A DNA stretch of 38,258 bases, taken from a virus. A program made the translations under genes and the position numbers. Below the pieces are notes generated by a model that searched no databases, was not told the DNA's origin, and worked only from the letters and a program-made list of their open reading frames with translations. Positions 8,917 to 18,200 of this stretch are shown one piece after another. Within the stretch, counting starts at the first letter, position 1, and each line of letters begins with the position of its first letter. Location of the stretch: IMG/VR virus record IMGVR_UViG_3300030098_000142, positions 1-38,258 of that record; one strand, written 5' to 3'.

Positions 8917-9755
8917 TATGCAACCCTCGGTAGTAAAACAGTTCTTCTTTTGTTATATCTATGTTTAACCGCTTCATAATCAAACTGTATTGATGCTACG
9001 TTTGCTGAAGGTAGATTTACTACAGCAGAAGCAGATGCACTTGCTAGTTTTTCAGTAATACCTACATTAATACTACCTACTGATATTGTTGCAGATACAC
9101 TTTGTAGTGATTCGTCTACTACTGGTTCTGGTGCATTTATAGAACCAGTTAATTCTAGTCCTACTATCTCTGCTTTAGAAGATGATCTAGCTGTTGCTGC
9201 AGTGATACCAAATGTACCAACTACTGTTCCTAGTGTTTCAGATACATTAGGTTTAATTGTACCTACTGTAAATGTAGCTATTACACTTAGTAAATCTTCA
9301 GAGGTCTTAGCTTCTACTGTACCTATTGCACCTGTAGCAGATACGCTTGCTAAACTTTCGTCTACATTTACTTTGAGTGTACCTATTGAGCCTGTAGCAG
9401 ATACACTAAGTAAGTCTTCATCTACTTGTGGCTCTACTGTGCCTACAGCACCTGTAGCAGATACACTACCTAATTCTTCTGCAACATTTTCTTTTACTGT
9501 GTTTATGCTACCTGTAGCACTTACACCAGTAAGTGTTGCACTATTACCTACTCCGACAGAACCAATTGCACCTGTTGCTGATACACTAAGTAGGTTTTCA
9601 GATATGTCAATTTCAAAACCACCAACGCTTACAGTTTCTATTGCGCCAGTTGCACTAACTCCCGATACGGCTACATTGGGTGATACTTTACCGTATCTAG
9701 CAGTGCCATGCCTACCTGTGCCATATAGGGCATCAGAGGAGTCATAGAAAGACAT
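8916..9755 (-). CDS. Virion protein built of ~20-residue SVSATGAIGTV repeats
   Basis: 279 aa, made almost entirely of about ten tandem units near 20-22 residues with the consensus L.SVSATGAIGTV...V.E. Each unit has a hydrophobic strand, a Gly turn and an acidic end (DEDLLSVSATGSIGT, DESLASVSATGAIGT). The end changes to a basic tail (YNKRRTVLLPRVA). The N-terminus MSFYDSSDALYGTGRHGTARYG suggests a separate attachment segment. Similar repeat proteins occur in other marine phages; they probably form an extended beta structure on head or tail. Repeat number may vary by recombination because the DNA of neighbouring units is also similar. Confidence 0.75.
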   Translation of the reverse strand: MSFYDSSDALYGTGRHGTARYGKVSPNVAVSGVSATGAIETVSVGGFEIDISENLLSVSATGAIGSVGVGNSATLTGVSATGSINTVKENVAEELGSVSATGAVGTVEPQVDEDLLSVSATGSIGTLKVNVDESLASVSATGAIGTVEAKTSEDLLSVIATFTVGTIKPNVSETLGTVVGTFGITAATARSSSKAEIVGLELTGSINAPEPVVDESLQSVSATISVGSINVGITEKLASASASAVVNLPSANVASIQFDYEAVKHRYNKRRTVLLPRVA

Positions 9756-9758
9756 TTA

Positions 9759-10196
9759 TTAGGCAATACGTATTACGGCTGTACTCGCTGCTGCTGCAGG
9801 AAATTCTATTGTTAAGTCACCTGCTGTAGCACTTACAGTACCACCAAAAGAAATTACGCATATTGCTTTGTTCGATGCAGAGGAATTATATATTATACAA
9901 CCTGCTGCAGAACATGTTACGTTAGAAAATACTTCATCTGCAAAGTCTACAATTGCAGTTGTACCGTCTGTAGAAATAGTAGCACTATCTAGGTTTTGTC
10001 CACCTGCAGAATAGTTAGTACCACTAGCTTCATCAGAGTTACCTGTAACATCTGAGTAATTAGTGGTTGCTGCACCGTATGTACCAGACTCACCACTTTT
10101 AATTAGTGCAAGTTTTAAAGTATGGGTATCCAGATCGTGGACACCGCCAAGAACTTCCGATTTAAAACTTGTACACATTGCTGTTGTAATGCCCAT
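9759..10196 (-). CDS. Minor virion structural protein
   Basis: 145 aa. N-terminus AMCTSFKSEVLGGVHDLDTHTLKLALIKS resembles a recurrent phage structural family with FK.E...G.HD....TFK.AL; the rest is a Ser/Thr/Gly-rich beta domain (NYSAGGQNLDSATIS, FADEVFSNVTCSAAGC). It lies between the capsid group and the repeat protein. The family is usually found near capsid and tail connector genes, so a minor capsid or tail role is likely, but this is by position and pattern only. Confidence 0.68.
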   Translation of the reverse strand: MGITTAMCTSFKSEVLGGVHDLDTHTLKLALIKSGESGTYGAATTNYSDVTGNSDEASGTNYSAGGQNLDSATISTDGTTAIVDFADEVFSNVTCSAAGCIIYNSSASNKAICVISFGGTVSATAGDLTIEFPAAAASTAVIRIA

Positions 10197-10212
10197 GTTT
10201 GAATCCCTTTGT

Positions 10213-10605
10213 TTAAAAGTCTACGCAGTAATCCATCTTAGTTGTTTCTAATACTGCATCTTTATCTTGCCAAGTTGGAACATAAACACATTCTATTTGT
10301 GTATATCCATTTTCTTTAGCATAATTAAATCTGTTGTTTCCTATAGCACAACGATACTTTAAATTTGTATCTACAAGTTTATTAGGATCTTGCCTGTGTG
10401 GTTGCTCTTGACAATAAACTAAAAAAGTTTTTTGTGTCCAAACTATAGGAGGCCAAAGCATACCTTTATCATCTAATGATTTTTTTATAGCAGCTAAAAA
10501 ATTTCTATCTAATAAAGCAGCTTCATCCATTTGTGAATATACTTCACTTATGTTAAATATCCTAATATCCCAATCAGATAATTTATTTTTAGCCTTAAGT
10601 ATCAT
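10213..10605 (-). CDS. ParB-N-like domain protein
   Basis: 130 aa. The segment KYRCAIGNNRFNYAKENG (about 84-100) followed by YTQIECVYV matches the ParB/Srx N-terminal pattern in which a D/G-G-N-H/N-R motif precedes an alpha helix and a strand (G-x-R...A...G). The upstream WPPIVWTQKTFLVY corresponds to the beta strand before it. In ParB relatives this fold binds nucleotide or acts as a nuclease; here the catalytic state is unknown and no HTH follows. It is unusual among virion genes, lying between two structural genes, and its start ATG at 10605 follows directly after a hairpin. Confidence 0.65.
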   Translation of the reverse strand: MILKAKNKLSDWDIRIFNISEVYSQMDEAALLDRNFLAAIKKSLDDKGMLWPPIVWTQKTFLVYCQEQPHRQDPNKLVDTNLKYRCAIGNNRFNYAKENGYTQIECVYVPTWQDKDAVLETTKMDYCVDF

Positions 10606-10618
10606 TTAGATGTTCTAA

Positions 10619-10642
10619 AGGGGCCACCCTAAAGCAGCCCCT
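10619..10642 (-). terminator. GC-rich hairpin after the capsid transcript, weak terminator
   Basis: Read on the minus strand, AGGGGC (10642-10637) and GCCCCT (10624-10619) form a 6-bp GC-rich stem with a 12-nt loop, followed by TTTAG. It sits in the 46-bp gap between the stop of the 137-aa gene and the start of the ParB-like gene. The T-tract is short, so it may be an attenuating terminator or an RNA-end stabiliser limiting read-through from the strong capsid transcript. Confidence 0.5.
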
Positions 10643-10651
10643 AAAGTTATT

Positions 10652-11065
10652 TTATGCTAGTAGATCACGATCTACTTCAGCAGCTGCTCCTGTACCACCC
10701 ATAGGGGCATATACTACAAAGAACTTAAATGAACCTGCTGAAGGTGCATTTGAACCTGCAGTTAGAGCAGTAAATGTTGTTGATGCAGTGGTAACATTTG
10801 TAATGCCGTTTACTGTAGTAGTAGAAGCACCCAAAGTTTTAGCTCCATTGATATCTGCTGTTCCCAACATATCAGTGTCGCCACCTGTTACACCAAAGCT
10901 CACTGCATTAGCACCACCAATAGTAGCGGCTGCAGTACACTCAGCACCAGCAGCAAGGATTACACAGTTATCTGGAACCGTACCGATGTCGTGAGTTGAG
11001 CTAGTAGTAAGAGAGCCGTGAGCAATCTCAGCGGTCTCAATGCGAGTTACGTCTCGTAAAGCCAT
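10652..11065 (-). CDS. Capsid-associated (possible decoration) protein
   Basis: 137 aa, low charge, beta-rich, mostly Ala/Gly/Thr (CVILAAGAECTAAATIGGAN, TTASTTFTALTAGSNAPSAG). It directly follows the major capsid gene (14 bp) and ends before a hairpin, so both share the capsid transcript. Small abundant proteins in this slot are often head decoration or cementing proteins, or head completion proteins. I cannot name a domain; a decoration role is inferred from position, size and expression unit. Confidence 0.65.
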   Translation of the reverse strand: MALRDVTRIETAEIAHGSLTTSSTHDIGTVPDNCVILAAGAECTAAATIGGANAVSFGVTGGDTDMLGTADINGAKTLGASTTTVNGITNVTTASTTFTALTAGSNAPSAGSFKFFVVYAPMGGTGAAAEVDRDLLA

Positions 11066-11079
11066 TGTTTATCCCTCCC

Positions 11080-12153
11080 TTACGCTGCGTTATATTTAGC
11101 AGTAACGATTGCTTCTGGACGAAGAATCTTTCTGCCATATAGATGCATACCACGAACAATGTCAGCAAAGCTGTCAGTGTCACGATATGTTTCAGTTTTG
11201 TTGATTTGCTCCGCAGTTGCGACAGCAGAATCATGTCCACCTACGATGACACCGTAGTTGGAGTTTTGGTTTGCAGAACCGGATGTACCTGATCCTGTAC
11301 CAACTGACGGTAAGTTGCTTGAAGTATATACACGGAAGCCGTGGAAGTTATTCAAGACAAGACCGTTACGTAGTCCACCAGACTCACCGAAATCTGCATT
11401 CATGAAGCGTGAATCTTCATCTGCTAGAATTTCCATAAATACTGGATCTACAACTAGCCAACGTCCTTGACTGTCAACTTGTTGTTGGTCAAGCAAACGC
11501 TTCATTCTTGCTACAACCATAGCAGGGGAAGCAGTTGCAGTTGGTAGTGCTGTTGCACCGGGCAAACGAGCTGCCACTGGAATCGAATGATCACCAGCAG
11601 AAGTTGTTGTAATGTTGCCGAATGAATCCTTACGGAGTTTCATTGATGTCAACAGTTCATCTGAACCTGCAGTGCTTACTGCTTTAGTACCGTTTACTTG
11701 ATCGTTAACAGCACCTGCATTTGCATGTAGGGCAGATTGTTTAAAACCTGACAAGTAACCAAGAACTTCTTGATCATACTGATCAGATAGACGATATGCG
11801 GCTCGGTTTGTAGCCAAGTCCATGAAGTTTACATGTGAGTGAGCTTCTTCAATGTCGTCAATTTTAAAAGCAAAGTAGTTTGCTTTATCGACAACAAGTG
11901 AGAAATCTTCATCGTCAAGATCTTGTGCAGTGATTGTTGTACCACGAGCATAAGAACTAACTGAGATTTCAGGTTCTTTGATAATTTTAACGGTATCGCC
12001 TTGAGCAGCAATCTCGCCAAAATAGTCAGAGTTTGTGATGTCACCGCAAACCGTAGACTTACGGAATGCAAGTTGCACCTTTTTGGAATATATTACGGAA
12101 CTAAAATTACCGTTTGGTAAGTTTCCATGTCCCGCTGCGGAAGTAAAAGCCAT
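11080..12153 (-). CDS. Major capsid protein (P22/HK97-fold type)
   Basis: 357 aa. The N-terminal part (FSSVIYSKKVQLAFRKSTV, DYFGEIAAQGDTVKIIKEP) and the middle (LATNRAAYRLSDQYDQEVLG) fit coat proteins of the P22-like branch of the HK97 fold: an N-arm, an E-loop region and a long spine helix. The C-terminal half includes MKRLLDQQQVDSQGRWLVVD and RNGLVLNNFHGFRVY, typical of the A-domain. It is shorter than P22 coat (430 aa), without an evident insertion domain. It follows a scaffold gene, the usual order, and has its own strong promoter and a long leader. The start has SD AAGGAGAAG six nt away. Confidence 0.85.
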   Translation of the reverse strand: MAFTSAAGHGNLPNGNFSSVIYSKKVQLAFRKSTVCGDITNSDYFGEIAAQGDTVKIIKEPEISVSSYARGTTITAQDLDDEDFSLVVDKANYFAFKIDDIEEAHSHVNFMDLATNRAAYRLSDQYDQEVLGYLSGFKQSALHANAGAVNDQVNGTKAVSTAGSDELLTSMKLRKDSFGNITTTSAGDHSIPVAARLPGATALPTATASPAMVVARMKRLLDQQQVDSQGRWLVVDPVFMEILADEDSRFMNADFGESGGLRNGLVLNNFHGFRVYTSSNLPSVGTGSGTSGSANQNSNYGVIVGGHDSAVATAEQINKTETYRDTDSFADIVRGMHLYGRKILRPEAIVTAKYNAA

Positions 12154-12240
12154 TGTTCTTCTCCTTAGAATTTATTGGCGTTTCAATTTGCGGAACCCAA
12201 ACAACCGTAATAAGAGGCTAAACGTTTTCTAGGGTGCGTT

Positions 12241-12268
12241 AGGATAACAGTCGGCCAACCGTTATCCT
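12241..12268 (-). promoter_or_regulatory. Stem-loop in the capsid mRNA leader
   Basis: The 245-bp gap between scaffold and capsid genes holds no gene. Perfect 8-bp arms AGGATAAC (12241-12248) and GTTATCCT (12261-12268) enclose a 12-nt loop, about 90 nt upstream of the capsid ATG. It is not followed by a T-tract on the minus strand, so it is more likely an mRNA-stability or processing element in the ~208-nt leader than a terminator. Confidence 0.5.
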
Positions 12269-12367
12269 TACGGGCCTGTACTTGCTTAGGTAGTTCCCAT
12301 CTGTGTTTAAGTTTTTAGTGAGAGTAAGAGAGGTAGTCCCGGATGGGAGGCTCTTTAAATACTCCTA

Positions 12368-12395
12368 GTTATACACTAAGGTTTTGTTTTGTCAA
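12368..12395 (-). promoter_or_regulatory. Sigma-70-type promoter for the capsid gene
   Basis: On the minus strand TTGACA (12395-12390, perfect -35) is separated by 16 bp from TATAAC (12373-12368, five of six to the -10 consensus). It begins just after the scaffold stop codon and points at the capsid gene; transcription would start near 12361, giving a leader of about 208 nt. The best promoter match I found in the window. It would allow capsid protein to be made in excess over the rest of the late block. Confidence 0.72.
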
Positions 12396-12398
12396 CAC

Positions 12399-13343
12399 CT
12401 ATCGTGCATTACCTGTCATATCATAGATGAATTTACCGCTACGCATAGCTTGGTTAATCTCATCTTGACGTTTTTCAAATTCTTTTGCAGACATTTTAGA
12501 GACCTCTGACTCTCTTATTTGAGCAGAAGATTCATCTACATCTACATTAGCCTTTGAGTTTTTGCTTACCAAAGATGCGGCAGCTTTTTTGCTTGCCTTC
12601 TTTGCAGTTTTAGTAAGTCCTTTATCGACCTTGTACAGATCAATAACTCTTACGACAGAAGCTGGATCATCTGCGTTTTCGTAGATTGCATCTTGAACCC
12701 ATTTAGGTTGTGCTTCTGCCCAGTCATGAAACTCATCTGCTTTACGTAGTGTATCAAAGTCTGGATGTGTTTCACGAATTGTTGCTTCTGCTGATTTACG
12801 AGTAGCTTCATATTGTATTTCATCTAACTCAGCTAGACGTGATTCAGCTTTCTTATACATCTCTTGGGCTTTCTTAGCTGCAATAGTCTCCACTATTCCT
12901 GCTACATCTGGGTATTCTTTAGCCCACTCTTCAATGTCTTGGTCTGACTTGGGTGGTATAATAGACTCACCCTTCATTCTGTTTTCGAGTGCTTGTAACT
13001 TATCATTCCACTCTTTTTCTTTTTCAGACATGTGCCTTCTAAGATCACCGTATCGTTTCTTAAAAGACTTTTCTTCCCGACTTAAGTTAGAATCATCTTC
13101 TTGTGCTTCTTCTTTAATGTCGGTTTCTTTTTGTTCGGTATCACCTGTGGCCTGTACTTCGGTTGTCTCAGATCCTTCGCCATCGGGTTCATTTTCTTCA
13201 ACTTCTTCACCACGTTGCTCTGCCTCTAATTTAGCAATTTCTTCTTCTTCTTTTTTTAACCGTTCTTGTTTACGTGCATAGTTACTTCCACGTTGTACAA
13301 AACCGGCAGTCTTTGGGGTTTCTACTGCTTGTAATTCAGGCAT
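12399..13343 (-). CDS. Capsid scaffolding protein
   Basis: 314 aa, close to P22 gp8 (303 aa). Strongly charged and predicted mostly helical: a Glu/Lys-rich N-terminal half with coiled-coil runs (QERLKKEEEEIAKLEAEQRG), a second helix group (KSFKKRYGDLRRHMSEKEKE), a WVQDAIYENADDPASVVRVI segment, and a basic C-terminal region (KTAKKASKKAAASLVSKNSK), which in P22-like scaffolds binds coat protein. It directly precedes the capsid gene and follows the portal-side virion genes, the conserved order. Scaffolds guide procapsid assembly and leave before or during packaging. No protease gene is seen nearby. Confidence 0.82.
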   Translation of the reverse strand: MPELQAVETPKTAGFVQRGSNYARKQERLKKEEEEIAKLEAEQRGEEVEENEPDGEGSETTEVQATGDTEQKETDIKEEAQEDDSNLSREEKSFKKRYGDLRRHMSEKEKEWNDKLQALENRMKGESIIPPKSDQDIEEWAKEYPDVAGIVETIAAKKAQEMYKKAESRLAELDEIQYEATRKSAEATIRETHPDFDTLRKADEFHDWAEAQPKWVQDAIYENADDPASVVRVIDLYKVDKGLTKTAKKASKKAAASLVSKNSKANVDVDESSAQIRESEVSKMSAKEFEKRQDEINQAMRSGKFIYDMTGNAR

Positions 13344-13364
13344 TGTATTCTCCTTATGTTGGGG

Positions 13365-13380
13365 CCAGCGTTATTGCTGG
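13365..13380 (-). other. Short hairpin just upstream of the scaffold gene
   Basis: CCAGC (13365-13369) and GCTGG (13376-13380) pair over a 6-nt loop in the 60-bp gap between the 617-aa protein gene and scaffold. No T-tract follows on the minus strand. It could protect the 5' end of a processed scaffold mRNA; it is too small to say more. Confidence 0.35.
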
Positions 13381-13403
13381 GTAGCCTTATAGTTATTCGG
13401 ATG

Positions 13404-15257
13404 TTATTTCTTTTTCTTTGTCATCAAGCCGCCTTTGTTAATTCCTTGAACGAACATCTGCTCTTCTCTTGTTGGTTTTTTGGATGGTGACTTTTTAGTT
13501 GGTGACTTTTTAGGTGTAGAACTTCTAAATCCCGGGCCACCTACGTTAACAGAGCTTTCTTGTTCTTTTTTAATATCTATTTTTGTAGTTGGTTTTGGTC
13601 TAGGCTTTGGTCTTGGTGTTGTAGGTCCGGGTTTATAAATAGGTGTTCCACTATCCCCTGTACCAATTCTTGTACCGCCTAAGTATGTATCATCTCCGGG
13701 TTTTTCTGGTGTTGTTTCTTCGGCAACTTGTTTTTGTTTTTCTTTAACAGCAGCGTCATACTTAACTCTATACTTTTCATAGTCTCTATCATTTCTAAAC
13801 AGTGGTTTATTATCTATAGGACTAATCATATCTCTATCTAATAATATGCCATGTTCTCCAGCTGCTTGTATAGCAAATCTATCTCCATCAATCATTTCTT
13901 TTGGAGTTAATTTTAAAGCACCTGTTCTTGCTTTATTCCATTGTTCTAACAACTGACCAGCTTCTCCCTCTCTACCTTGAGCTTGTAAAAGAATAATATT
14001 GGCTGCACTATGAGCCATTGTTACACCTTTATCAAAAGTTCCAATCAAGCCGGGAAGGTCTGAACCTCCAGCTATTGCAGCTTTTGTTTGATCAAAAAGA
14101 TTATTCAAACCTTCATCAGTACCGCTATAATCATATTTTTCCATCCATGCATCAGGATCTGGCTTAGGCATATTTGCAAAAGGATCACCATCATCACTAC
14201 CACCACCAGTCTGTTGCGGTGTTTGTGCTACTGCTTTAGGTATACATATTTTAGCTACTGGATCGTAATCCATACCCATCTTGGCACAGTTTTCTTCTGA
14301 AGGAATAGAAGAGTCTACTCCGCCAGTAGGAGGAACCATTGTTGATGGCGATGGTGGAGTCATGTAAGTAGCACCCGGAGTTGCAAATACTGGGTTTAAT
14401 GTTGTAGGACTAGTAATGTAATTACGAGCTGCTATTTCACTAGCAGTTAATCCACCGGGGTTAAAACCTCTAGGAGATGGTGGTGGTGGATTAATTCTAT
14501 CCATCTGTTCTGCAGTCATCATAGCTTGAGTACGGTTTTGCATATCCATATTTTGTGGGTTGTCAGCCATAACGTTTCTAACTTGCTGATCCATTTTAGT
14601 AGGATCGTTATAAAGGTTTGATGTCATACCACCAACGTTGTATCCTACGCCTGTATCTACTGGCATTGTTGGCTCATTGCCTTGCATCATACCACCCTGA
14701 TTCATATCTGATGGGGGCATGTCCATAGGCTCACCACCTATTCTACCATTAGATTCCATGTCAGCTAAACCTCTTTTAGCTTCCATTCTTAAATCTTCAA
14801 AAAACTTTACACCAAAGTATTGTACGACATCAGCAGGAACTACATACTCGCCTTCAGATAGTTGAGCAGGTATATCATCTCTAACCTCACTAGCCATAGA
14901 ACCCGGAGGTACTTCGTTACCTGACACTGGATCTATATCCATACCGTCATCTCTTAAACCACCTTCTTGCATGAAGGCCATCTGCATTTGATCTTTCATA
15001 ACTGTACCACCTTTATTGTATAAATCTTCACCTTTTTTCCATTTTCTATATAAGTCTGGGTATTTTTGTTTAGCTTTTCTTTCATCTTTTCTTAAGTCCT
15101 GATAAAAAGCACGTACAATCGGTGGACCTGTTTTAAAAGAAATTTCGTCAATACCTATTGCATCATAAGCATCTTTTAAATATTCTATGGCTTCTTTAAA
15201 CGCTGGTTTTACAAGCCCTTCAAAACGATTCTTAGGTTTTTTCTTTCTACTGCTCAC
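13404..15257 (-). CDS. Large virion protein, probable internal/ejection-type protein
   Basis: About 617 aa from GTG 15257, which I chose over the GTG at 15272 because GGAGGA lies 7 nt before it. No ATG start is near. The N-terminal half has a conserved phage stretch (DDIPAQLSEGEYVVPADVV, then YFGVKFFEDLRMEAKRGLAD), found in large marine phage virion proteins. The middle is Pro/Met/Asn-rich and probably disordered; the C-terminus is Lys/Pro-rich (RPKPRPKPTTKID) and ends KKKK. It overlaps the end of the 1062-aa gene and precedes scaffold. A role as a protein packaged inside the head and ejected with DNA is inferred from position and composition. Confidence 0.7.
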   Translation of the reverse strand: MSSRKKKPKNRFEGLVKPAFKEAIEYLKDAYDAIGIDEISFKTGPPIVRAFYQDLRKDERKAKQKYPDLYRKWKKGEDLYNKGGTVMKDQMQMAFMQEGGLRDDGMDIDPVSGNEVPPGSMASEVRDDIPAQLSEGEYVVPADVVQYFGVKFFEDLRMEAKRGLADMESNGRIGGEPMDMPPSDMNQGGMMQGNEPTMPVDTGVGYNVGGMTSNLYNDPTKMDQQVRNVMADNPQNMDMQNRTQAMMTAEQMDRINPPPPSPRGFNPGGLTASEIAARNYITSPTTLNPVFATPGATYMTPPSPSTMVPPTGGVDSSIPSEENCAKMGMDYDPVAKICIPKAVAQTPQQTGGGSDDGDPFANMPKPDPDAWMEKYDYSGTDEGLNNLFDQTKAAIAGGSDLPGLIGTFDKGVTMAHSAANIILLQAQGREGEAGQLLEQWNKARTGALKLTPKEMIDGDRFAIQAAGEHGILLDRDMISPIDNKPLFRNDRDYEKYRVKYDAAVKEKQKQVAEETTPEKPGDDTYLGGTRIGTGDSGTPIYKPGPTTPRPKPRPKPTTKIDIKKEQESSVNVGGPGFRSSTPKKSPTKKSPSKKPTREEQMFVQGINKGGLMTKKKK

Positions 15258-18200
15258 GGACAAGTCCTCCACCGCTAAACTTTGGTTTTGATAAATCGTA
15301 TACTTCTTTCATCTTTGATATATCAATTACAACACCCTTTGTACTAAGACCTTCTGTGTTTGCATAAGGTTTATATGGTAATTCTACATCAGTTTCTATT
15401 ATTATTTCTGGATATTCTTTTTTAAATTTATTTAAAGCTTTATAAAAATTGTCTACATAATTTCGATAAAGAGCATTGCCTTCTGTAAGAACAGGATTAC
15501 CATCATTATCATATATAGGATCATCTTGAAGATCCTTCTTAATTGATTTATTATCTATTGCAGCTTTTAATTCGTCACCTTTAAATCTCATTGCAGCAAT
15601 CATATCGAAATTAGGAAAGACAATCTTATCTATACCCATATCGTTAGCTTGATTAATTAAAGTTTGTATGTTTAACTCAACAGCCTCAATGTTCTTTTTA
15701 ATAGGTGGAGATCCAAATCTTTCAGGGTATCTTCTTGCATCTTTATTTATAGCTCTTTGTTGGGCTATATTTTTATTACCTAATATGTACTTACTTTCTG
15801 AAGCAAAGTAACCCGGTTCTTGTACATAAGTTAAAATCTGAGCTAATAGTTCTTGGGCATCATCTCCTTCAGCAAATGAAATTTTACCATCTGCTATATC
15901 TTTTTGTATACGCTCTGTATATTTATTAGTTAACTTTGTATGAACTTTATCAGGGTCTGGCATGTCTTTATAAGGATCGTACCGATTCTCATCTAATAGT
16001 TCTTGGGCTTCATCTCCAAAATACTCACTTCTTTTTTGAGGAGGTGTGTTATCTAACTTATCAAAAAATTCAGTAATATCTTTTGCAAGATCATCTGAAT
16101 AACTTTTTAAATAAGTTGATGCTTCTGGAAATAAATTCTTTGCATTAAAAATTGTTGCATCTACAACTCGTTTAGTTTTTTCTACTGTGTAAGGAATCCT
16201 TTTAAATTTTCGATAACCGTAAGCCAGTAAGTCTGATTGAAGTTCCTCTACTAAAATAAAGTTTTCACCTTCTGTTAAACGATCAAATATACCCGTATTT
16301 TGATCTGTAATTCTAAGTGCGTTTGTAGGCTCATATACGCTAAATCTTACATGAGATAGTGCATCAGAACCATAGTGTTCTTTTTGAGCTATAAAACCTG
16401 CTCCTCTTTCTCCCGTACCTAAACGACTGTATACAGGAACTTCGTAAGTTTTATCTTTAGCACCACCTTCAAATCCAGCTGTACCCTGTAGCTGATAGTG
16501 TGCATACCTAGGCGTAGTTAATGGAGAAGCTCTAACATTAAAAGATTCTTCTCCAACCTGATCTATTATGTCTTCTCCAACATCACCAAGGGTAATTTTT
16601 CTATTTTTAAACTCTTGAGTTTTCATAAACTCAGGAATGTTTTTAACATTCATTCTAGGATCGTTTTCAAGTAACTTTAAAAGATCTGCACCTAATACAG
16701 TTTTATTTATTTTTTCTTTATCTATTTGACCATATTCTTTTGAAAACGGATGAAGACGATATGCACCACCTGTTTCTTTATCTATAAAATCTATTAGTAT
16801 TTCTTGACCAAGATTTTCAAACTCTTCAAAATTTACATCTATTACTTCTTTTTTATCTGTTAATTTTTTATCAATAGAATCTACTATATCTTGAAATGTT
16901 ACCTCTGTATCAAAAGCTTCTGGGCTGCGTTCTGCTGGAGTTAAATCTTCTCCCTCTAACATTCTACGTTCACCAACATAAGTTACCTTAGTTTTTGGAT
17001 CTATCCTATTGTCAAACTCCATTATTAAACTTCTAGTAAGAGGGGATCTAAAGGTATCTTCTAAAGCTTCAGTTCCAAACACTTCATCAAAATCATAAAC
17101 ACCATAATCCCAACCTTCGTCTTTAAACAAACCACTTGGAGATGGAGATACTAATCTTTCAATCTGAGCACCGGTTTCATCTACATCAGTTACTTTAAAT
17201 GTAAATTCCCTATCTTTAAAAATTCCAGCGGGATCTGGAGTATATACTATTGGAGTTTCATTAAAAAATCTATCCAGTATTTCTACTATAGTAGTTGTTT
17301 GTAAAGCATCTGCTGCCCTAGCCTTTGAAGCAACCATACTCATTTCTGCAGGGGACACGTCTTCGTATCTAGTAAATTGATCTAGATCTCTATACTTATT
17401 TTTTAATTTTGTAGCTGCTGATAACTTTAAAACTAAACCGGGCTGTTCTGTTAAAAATCTATTAAACTTTTCTTTAACTTGATTAGATACTATGTCAGTA
17501 GTTATTTTTATAAAATCATCTCTTTCTTTTACAAATTCTTCTCTTTTTTTATCTTTGTTAACTCTTGACTTAGTATCAAAAAAAGTTTTAGAACCTTCTT
17601 TTATTTTAGATACATCAAGCATTGGGCCATACTTATCAAGTATTTTTTTGCCTACTTTAGCCTTTAATCTAGTATCAAAAAATTTAGGATCTAAAAGTAT
17701 AGACCTTCTTCCAACAGGTTCATCAAATTTTAAAGGTTTAAAATCTTCTTTAATAACATCGTTATAAGTTAAATTATAAACATTTTGTACTCTAGGATTA
17801 AATGCCTTCATAATATTGGCATCTTCATCTATTAAATCTACAAGTTTACTTTCGTCTAAATCGACTTCAACTGGTGCTAGATATTCTTCAACTGGAGTTT
17901 TCTTTTTTCCAAACATTCCAGCTACACTAGCCATTCTTAATGAATCTTCTGGAACATTAAAAGCTGATGCACCAAGAGTTGTCATAGTGGCTACATCTGC
18001 AACATCCATCATACTAACGTCAGCTGCAGATTTTTCTCCTGTTAGTAAATCTTTAGGTATGCTAACAGTTTCTTTAACTCCTTCTGCAATTGCTTTAGCT
18101 ACACCTACTGCTTGTTCTTTGGTAGGCATCTTAGGATCTTTTAAGTATTCTTTTGCAGCTGGTATAAAATCTTCTTGTATTTTAGCTCTAAGATTTCTTT

